A program made the position numbers and the translations under genes. Below are positions 29,101-31,070 of a stretch of 31,070 nucleotides of DNA, piece by piece. The stretch is from NCBI GenBank assembly GCA_002633005.1, contig NMRA01000088.1, positions 25,411-56,480 on the forward strand, in the 5' to 3' direction. Origin of the DNA: Phoronis australis. Lineage: Eukaryota; Phoronida; Phoronidae. Position 1 is the stretch's first letter; every line of letters begins with the position of its first letter. A model generated the notes under the pieces. It saw only the letters and a program-made list of their open reading frames with translations. It was not told the DNA's origin and made no database searches.

Positions 29101-31028
29101 CAAGAACCCCTTCCCTTGCCTGTTGCTCACAACCACTCGCCATTCCCAGGCACGAGCAAGAACCCTTTCTCTTGCCTGTTGCTCACAACCACTCGCCATT
29201 CCCAGGCACGAGCAAGAACCCTTTCTCTTGCCTGTGGTCTACTTACTGGTGTAGAAGGACGTCTTGTGGAGTGTCAGGCCCACTTGAGTTAGAGCTAGTA
29301 AACAGCAGTACAGCCATATGCTGGGTGAGATGGGAAACCACAGGAGGCCTAGAGGACAAATAAGAAGATAATAATTTCATTACTTAAAAGGGAAACAATT
29401 GGTATCGAGTTCGCATAACATATTTTTTATTATAGTTGGGCAGCATAGACCTCTTGGAGTTATTACTTTTATCAATGCTGTGAGACAGTAACATTTGCCG
29501 TATTCTTGTGATTTTATTAGAAATGACTCATCCCCGATGTTGGATTCCAGTCATTCTATTATAGAATTGTGAAATCAAGGCTGGTGACGTCATCAGCTGC
29601 ATACACTAAAAATATTCAGCTACTCACTGCATTGGCTTTCAGCTCCACTAATAGTGTTTGACTGCTGCTGCTGAGGTCGTGAGTTCGAATCTGTCTTAGG
29701 GTTGATCTCAAACACACAACTTTGTCGCTGATAACACCACATTAAATAGGACTAAACACTGACTGGGTCCAGTAATTTGAGCTGTACCTCTTTGCTCGTC
29801 ACAAGTTTCTTTACCCCCAGTCACCACAATTCAGGAGTTACCCCACCACCAACAAATTGTTTTGAGAACGTTGATATTTATTTTTGTCCGAAATTAGTGA
29901 GACTCCAGCATATTATTGTTTCTTCACACCAAACATGCGTAGTATAGCTTTATCTATACTAAGTCATGATTTACATTAGGAACACTGACATTTCTTCTCA
30001 CTTACCAGAAACCCATGAGTATGGATGAATGACAGAGAAAGTAGCCATTAAGAAGAACAGCCAGGTGATTGGCGGCACCAACAGCCACACCCATATTAGG
30101 CTGGCAATTCTTCTCCACACATACACCTGCAATAGCGCAATACTCCCATTACATTTTTATCGGAATATTGGTGGACTGAACAAGAAAATGACGGCAGCCA
30201 GCTGACTGTAGAGTACCTTGTATCTTGAGTCCAGGGCCCGGTCCCCAATCTTTTTACTCGAAATGGAACTCAAAATTAGGTTTGGCATTTTCTACTCTAC
30301 TTTTGGGCGAACTCAAGATAAGTGTCTATTATTCTATGCTCGTGTACACAATAACTTACGTAGATAATTTATTGACCTTAGTTCACAGTTTGTAAACCCA
30401 ATATTAAAGCAATAAGTTCGAGTTTGAACTCGAAATTTCGAGTTTTTACTTGAGTTTGTAGCACGAATATAAGGGTCTTCAAGGGCAAACTTGAACTAGA
30501 AACTCCTATGCATGAACTATAATGTATTCGAGCACAGTCTGATAACCAATTATCTTAAGTTCGCACAAAAGGAGCAGAGAAATTGCCAAAAATAGTTTCG
30601 AGTTCGTTTCGAGTACAAAGATTAGAGACCGGGCCCAGATCTAGATAGATGTCAAAAAAACGTGACGTCGGATCTGAAATCAGTCATCACCCAGACAGAC
30701 AATAATGATAGAAGAATCGTTTGAAGTATCATTTCTGATGAGAGTAATTACCCTGATTGGTAGTTTTGGAGTTGTGGAGAGACCTACCCATCCGACTACT
30801 ACCGCTGAATGGTTGGCACTGGTCGGATATACTGATATAGCAATCCCTGATTTAAGAAATATACTGGGGAACCCAATGTTCGTCCGCCTAAGCATAAAAC
30901 CGACTTGCTGTTGTACTCACCGAATTATTCCACTTCAAAGTTATGATCTGAATAGGATTCGATTTAACTCTCACAGATATACCGCATTCATCGATTCGGA
31001 AGTTTTCTTTAATTTGTGCCGAGTTATT
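17005..31028 (-). CDS. NDC1: Nuclear-pore membrane protein NDC1 (TMEM48), 3' end missing
   Basis: Twelve - strand exons from 30126 down to 17005 splice in consistent phase into about 488 residues. NDC1 is a multipass protein of the pore membrane needed for nuclear pore complex assembly. The N-terminal half shows hydrophobic segments (LIWVWLLVPPITWLFFLMAT and others), CLNEHHLFLVLCG, FPTIQQAKFF and FFGLIDLSLLW. After the last membrane segment come YQDLCLLSRFSPKRRKQLF and PGGHPHNW, a short low-complexity linker, then KKKPVVAYFL and QIWALEG. All align in order with vertebrate NDC1. The linker is much shorter than in vertebrates. The conserved C-terminal domain after WALEG is not found in the window. 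The 5' end is doubtful: the possible first exon (30921-31028) has no in-frame ATG. The introns are loaded with mobile elements. Confidence 0.93.
17662..17789 (-). CDS. NDC1: NDC1 exon, low-complexity linker
   Basis: Acceptor atactttacag, donor gtaagt; phase 1 in, 0 out. Encodes a Gly/Ser/Gln-rich stretch (GDSSLVFRDGQRGGSG, MMQQQTPSVVKPS). Weak family similarity, but the frame, phases and splice sites fit both neighbours. Confidence 0.82.
18309..19136. mobile_element. Harbinger-like non-autonomous element, 828 bp
   Basis: Terminal inverted repeats of about 35 bp, GGGCTGTTCCAGYAAAATCT followed by GTRTGGGAGGGGGGG, lie at 18309-18343 and inverted at 19102-19136. They are flanked on both sides by TTA (18306-18308 and 19137-19139), the 3-bp TWA target duplication typical of PIF/Harbinger. 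The interior has repeats of 'atgggtggt' and no transposase-like frame. It sits in an NDC1 intron. Confidence 0.75.
19319..19402 (-). CDS. NDC1: NDC1 exon, linker (28 codons)
   Basis: Acceptor tttttgttttcaag, donor gtaagt; phase 1 to 1. Encodes KLHPSQEDLFNYTSFNQES and SLTTST. Not conserved enough to recognise alone; supported by strong splice sites and by being the only frame that joins both neighbours. Confidence 0.78.
19557..19945 (+). repeat. Dispersed repeat copy in NDC1 intron
   Basis: Co-linear with 6397-6855 in actin A intron 5, same orientation on the + strand. Shared landmarks include 'aatatatatttgctg', 'gggtcacatgaccata', 'ggtgcattgata' and 'aaaacaattcctaa'. Family unknown. Confidence 0.6.
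20195..21150 (+). pseudogene. Reverse transcriptase ORF2 C-terminus, broken
   Basis: Similarity runs across three frames: CGLNMVHLVSFIKALKVTWL to a TAA at 20363; then NPFWKDVFLSTFEF, WHNTKVQIGGKPIF, an in-frame TAG at 20568, and GDLFDENGNFLSYNSF; then a shift near 20740 to RLRWFQMRTFHRILARNNFL, followed by CTFCRNEPESLEHLFWGC. The last is the CxxC..H..C knuckle (zf-RVT) at the end of many LINE reverse transcriptases. Two frameshifts and at least two stops make it non-functional. Confidence 0.85.
21431..21476. repeat. (TG)n simple repeat
   Basis: Imperfect TG dinucleotide run with TTTTG interruptions inside the LINE 3'UTR. Confidence 0.85.
21582..21888. mobile_element. Degenerate copy of the long-TIR MITE family
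   Basis: Its left side ('cgaaatttgaactcaaatc', 'ctacttttgtacgaactc', 'gataagtgtcaattattct') matches the left side of the element at 30232-30638, and its right end ('gagtacaaagatta') matches that element's right end. Both ends are inverted relative to each other. Outer GGGCCCGG termini are missing. It lies just after the LINE tail. Confidence 0.6.
21889..23057. other. NDC1 intron sequence, nothing recognised
   Basis: No repeat or exon is identified. A 107-codon + open frame at 21917-22240 and a - strand frame near 22530-22612 (DIPLQARDAFRQL) were considered; neither has usable splice sites or a known family. Confidence 0.4.
23058..23210 (-). CDS. NDC1: NDC1 exon, GGHPHNW motif
   Basis: Acceptor tgtctctacag; donor gtaagt at 23056-23057; phase 1 to 1. 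Encodes GGHPHNWNRVVTECLRCIES and then NSKVPVRQGNSDRVTPPITS. PGGHPHNW is a hallmark of NDC1. A weaker donor (gtacct) at 23111-23112 would end the exon earlier in phase 0, which does not fit the next exon. Confidence 0.93.
23998..24079 (-). CDS. NDC1: NDC1 exon, YQDL...SPKRRKQLF
   Basis: Acceptor ctatatctacag, donor gtgagt; phase 0 in, 1 out. Encodes HLGYQDLCLLSRFSPKRRKQ and LFTLSLPG, matching the vertebrate LALQDL..LS..SPSRRQE..SLSQPG. A longer open frame in another phase overlaps it and is a shadow. Confidence 0.93.
24520..24612 (-). CDS. NDC1: NDC1 exon after the last membrane segment (31 codons)
   Basis: Acceptor ccttacattttag, donor gtaatg; phase 0 to 0. Encodes SYQLPIESAVVGDQSYCLHQ followed by ALACDSHILVQ. 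It aligns with the vertebrate stretch between the last transmembrane helix and YLALQDL. Confidence 0.88.
25459..25591 (-). CDS. NDC1: NDC1 exon, last transmembrane segment
   Basis: Acceptor ttcttttctcag, donor gtatgt; phase 2 in, 0 out. Encodes PETSLSSFFGLIDLSLLWQC and a hydrophobic run (FITAIFTHFLWSLSRLLFAV), matching vertebrate PLDTVSGLLNLSLLY and the helix after it. Confidence 0.93.
25592..26298. other. NDC1 intron sequence, nothing recognised
   Basis: AT-rich intron DNA between the 49-nt exon and the last membrane exon; no repeat or coding exon that fits in phase was found on the - strand. Confidence 0.4.
26299..26655. repeat. 51-bp minisatellite, 7 copies
   Basis: Seven head-to-tail units start at 26299, 26350, 26401, 26452, 26503, 26554 and 26605; the consensus starts CCAATCACTCACACAGACTA and ends CCATCAATTTA. 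Units differ by 0-4 bases, and the last degrades after 26645. Because 51 is a multiple of three, a 157-codon + frame (17-residue repeat with FTNHSHRLTNSERLYHQ) stays open, but it has no upstream ATG. It ends 48 bases from the 49-nt NDC1 exon. Confidence 0.95.
26704..26752 (-). CDS. NDC1: NDC1 49-nt micro-exon
   Basis: Acceptor cttgttttcag, donor CAG/gtaaaa; phase 1 in, 2 out. Encodes SSISHWFVTSLGVKN, equivalent to vertebrate YIPKAWISTAMNL. The other two frames contain a stop, and this is the only join that keeps frame between its neighbours. Confidence 0.85.
27369..27601 (-). CDS. NDC1: NDC1 exon, CLNEHHLF and FPTIQQ
   Basis: Acceptor ttttattccag, phase 2 in. Encodes QSTCLNEHHLFLVLCGVTLG, the SMSYFYAGGEFVAFPTIQQA loop, and a second hydrophobic run (AFYVFYFLFG). 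The donor is the poor gttggt (27367-27368), required by phase; gtttaa four bases on would break frame with the micro-exon. Confidence 0.92.
28032..28495 (+). other. Unexplained Cys-rich open frame in NDC1 intron
   Basis: About 154 codons open on the + strand; the first ATG is at 28132 (MDPVKRTSTKYCVAEHPTCD). The part inside the intron (28032-28388) is Cys- and Thr-rich (TTICGN, PTCKPGCTPTKHQRD) and richer in CpG than its surroundings; the 3' third is antisense to an NDC1 exon. Not recognised. It may be a transposon-derived fragment or chance. Confidence 0.3.
28389..28560 (-). CDS. NDC1: NDC1 exon, membrane segment with TAWCF
   Basis: Acceptor caatgttacag, donor gtaagc; phase 1 in, 2 out. Encodes VPPVKSTLLSNVWSILAPPR, then LLHTLTHALGGGFTAWCFIA and TQNGAY. 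Vertebrate NDC1 has VVPSIPCSR, HPQQLMHSFIHAAMG and AWCAAVITQGQY at the matching place. The membrane anchor spans about residues 95-115 of the reconstructed protein. Confidence 0.93.
29067..29234. repeat. 56-bp tandem repeat, 3 copies
   Basis: Copies start at 29067, 29123 and 29179; the second and third are identical (TTGCTCACAACCACTCGCCA to TCTCTTGCCTG), the first is diverged. The array ends 10 bases from the splice donor of the NDC1 exon at 29247. Confidence 0.95.
29247..29348 (-). CDS. NDC1: NDC1 exon, second membrane segment
   Basis: Acceptor tttgtcctctag, donor gtaagt; phase 1 to 1. Encodes LLWFPISPSIWLYCCLLALT and QVGLTLHKTSFYT, matching the vertebrate helix before the EFYAVVPS motif. 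Confidence 0.92.
29630..29695 (+). mobile_element. Possible tRNA-derived SINE head
   Basis: A box A-like TGGCTTTCAG (29633) and a box B-like GAGTTCGAATC (29681) are about 48 bases apart, as in tRNA promoters. The intervening sequence does not fold into a tRNA that I can see. Probably an old SINE; its 3' end is not defined. Confidence 0.35.
30006..30126 (-). CDS. NDC1: NDC1 exon, first membrane segment
   Basis: Acceptor cgctattgcag, donor gtaagt; phase 0 in, 1 out. Encodes VYVWRRIASLIWVWLLVPPI, then TWLFFLMATFSVIHPYSWVS. Vertebrate NDC1 has GWRIVASIVWS..FLP and FHPIQWLS here. There is no ATG before the membrane helix, so the start codon is in an upstream exon. Confidence 0.92.
30232..30638. 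mobile_element. MITE with ~90-bp terminal inverted repeats
   Basis: CAGGGCCCGGTCCCCAATCT at 30232 is matched, inverted, by the right end (reads CTGGGCCCGGTCTCTAATCT from 30638). The arms stay similar for about 90 bp to 'gcgaactcaagataa'. No coding frame and no clear target duplication; the CAGGG-type end would suit a hAT-like element (inference). It lies in the first visible NDC1 intron, and a degenerate relative is at 21582-21888. Confidence 0.75.
30921..31028 (-). CDS. NDC1: Possible NDC1 5' exon (partial, uncertain)
   Basis: A good donor (TCG/gtgagt) ends a frame that joins in phase 0 to the first membrane exon. The frame reads SAQIKENFRIDECGISVRVK and SNPIQIITLKWNNS and is open for 36 codons back to a TGA at 31029-31031, but it has no ATG. 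An internal acceptor (cctattcag, exon from about 30947 leftward) is possible, with the start beyond the window. An unrelated ATGGCTGCCGAA near the window end closes after 10 codons. Confidence 0.35.
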
Positions 31029-31070
31029 TCAAATGTGCACTGCCTTCGGCAGCCATTTTATTGTGACACC

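Noticed and set aside
29630-29695. Complete tRNA gene
   Set aside because: Boxes A and B are roughly spaced but no cloverleaf or anticodon stem is visible; kept only as a possible SINE head.
30091-30100. Perfect CArG box CCATATTAGG
   Set aside because: It lies within an NDC1 coding exon, far from the actin promoters; chance occurrence.
1-31070. CRISPR array, bacterial operon or phage system
   Set aside because: Spliced animal genes, LINE and MITE elements and AATAAA signals throughout; the tandem repeats lack CRISPR-like spacers.

Overview
This is an animal (invertebrate) nuclear genome window. It is AT-rich, its genes are cut by GT..AG introns, and it carries a LINE fragment, several MITE-like inverted-repeat elements and minisatellites. 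Two of the actin intron positions (after codon 41, and at 204 in vertebrate alpha-actin numbering) together with one at 267/268 are ones I associate with deuterostome actins. A marine invertebrate deuterostome, possibly a cephalochordate, is my best guess; the sequence alone does not prove it.

Layout. (1) 1-16.4 kb is a direct tandem duplication of a roughly 9.3-kb unit, starting at the window edge and again at 9432. Each unit carries about 2.8-2.9 kb of upstream DNA and one complete six-exon divergent actin gene on the + strand: actin A at 2939-7717 and actin B at 12259-16337. Both splice to 377 codons with identical exon lengths and phases and no frame breaks. They differ from each other at about 69 residues by my count, and share features not found in conventional actins: no methionines in the DNase-I loop, a one-residue deletion after the IW motif near residue 88, and Asn at T303. 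Actin A also has Leu where actins carry the catalysis-linked His161. (2) 17.0-31.0 kb is the - strand gene for the nuclear-pore membrane protein NDC1 (TMEM48). I could chain twelve exons with consistent splice phases, from the first transmembrane segment to the conserved WALEG motif, plus a doubtful 5' exon at the right edge. Its C-terminal exon(s) are not recognisable anywhere in the window, so either the actin pair sits antisense inside an NDC1 intron or NDC1 has lost its end. (3) NDC1 introns hold a Harbinger-like 828-bp element, a 5'-truncated L1/Tx1-like LINE, two copies of a long-TIR MITE family, a 51-bp and a 56-bp minisatellite, a dispersed repeat shared with an actin A intron, and an unexplained Cys-rich open frame.

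The actins and NDC1 have no obvious functional link; they are physical neighbours transcribed toward each other, and a short degenerate repeat from the actin 3' flank reaches to within about 40 bases of the last NDC1 exon found. The most noteworthy biology is the divergent actin pair and the unusual end of NDC1.
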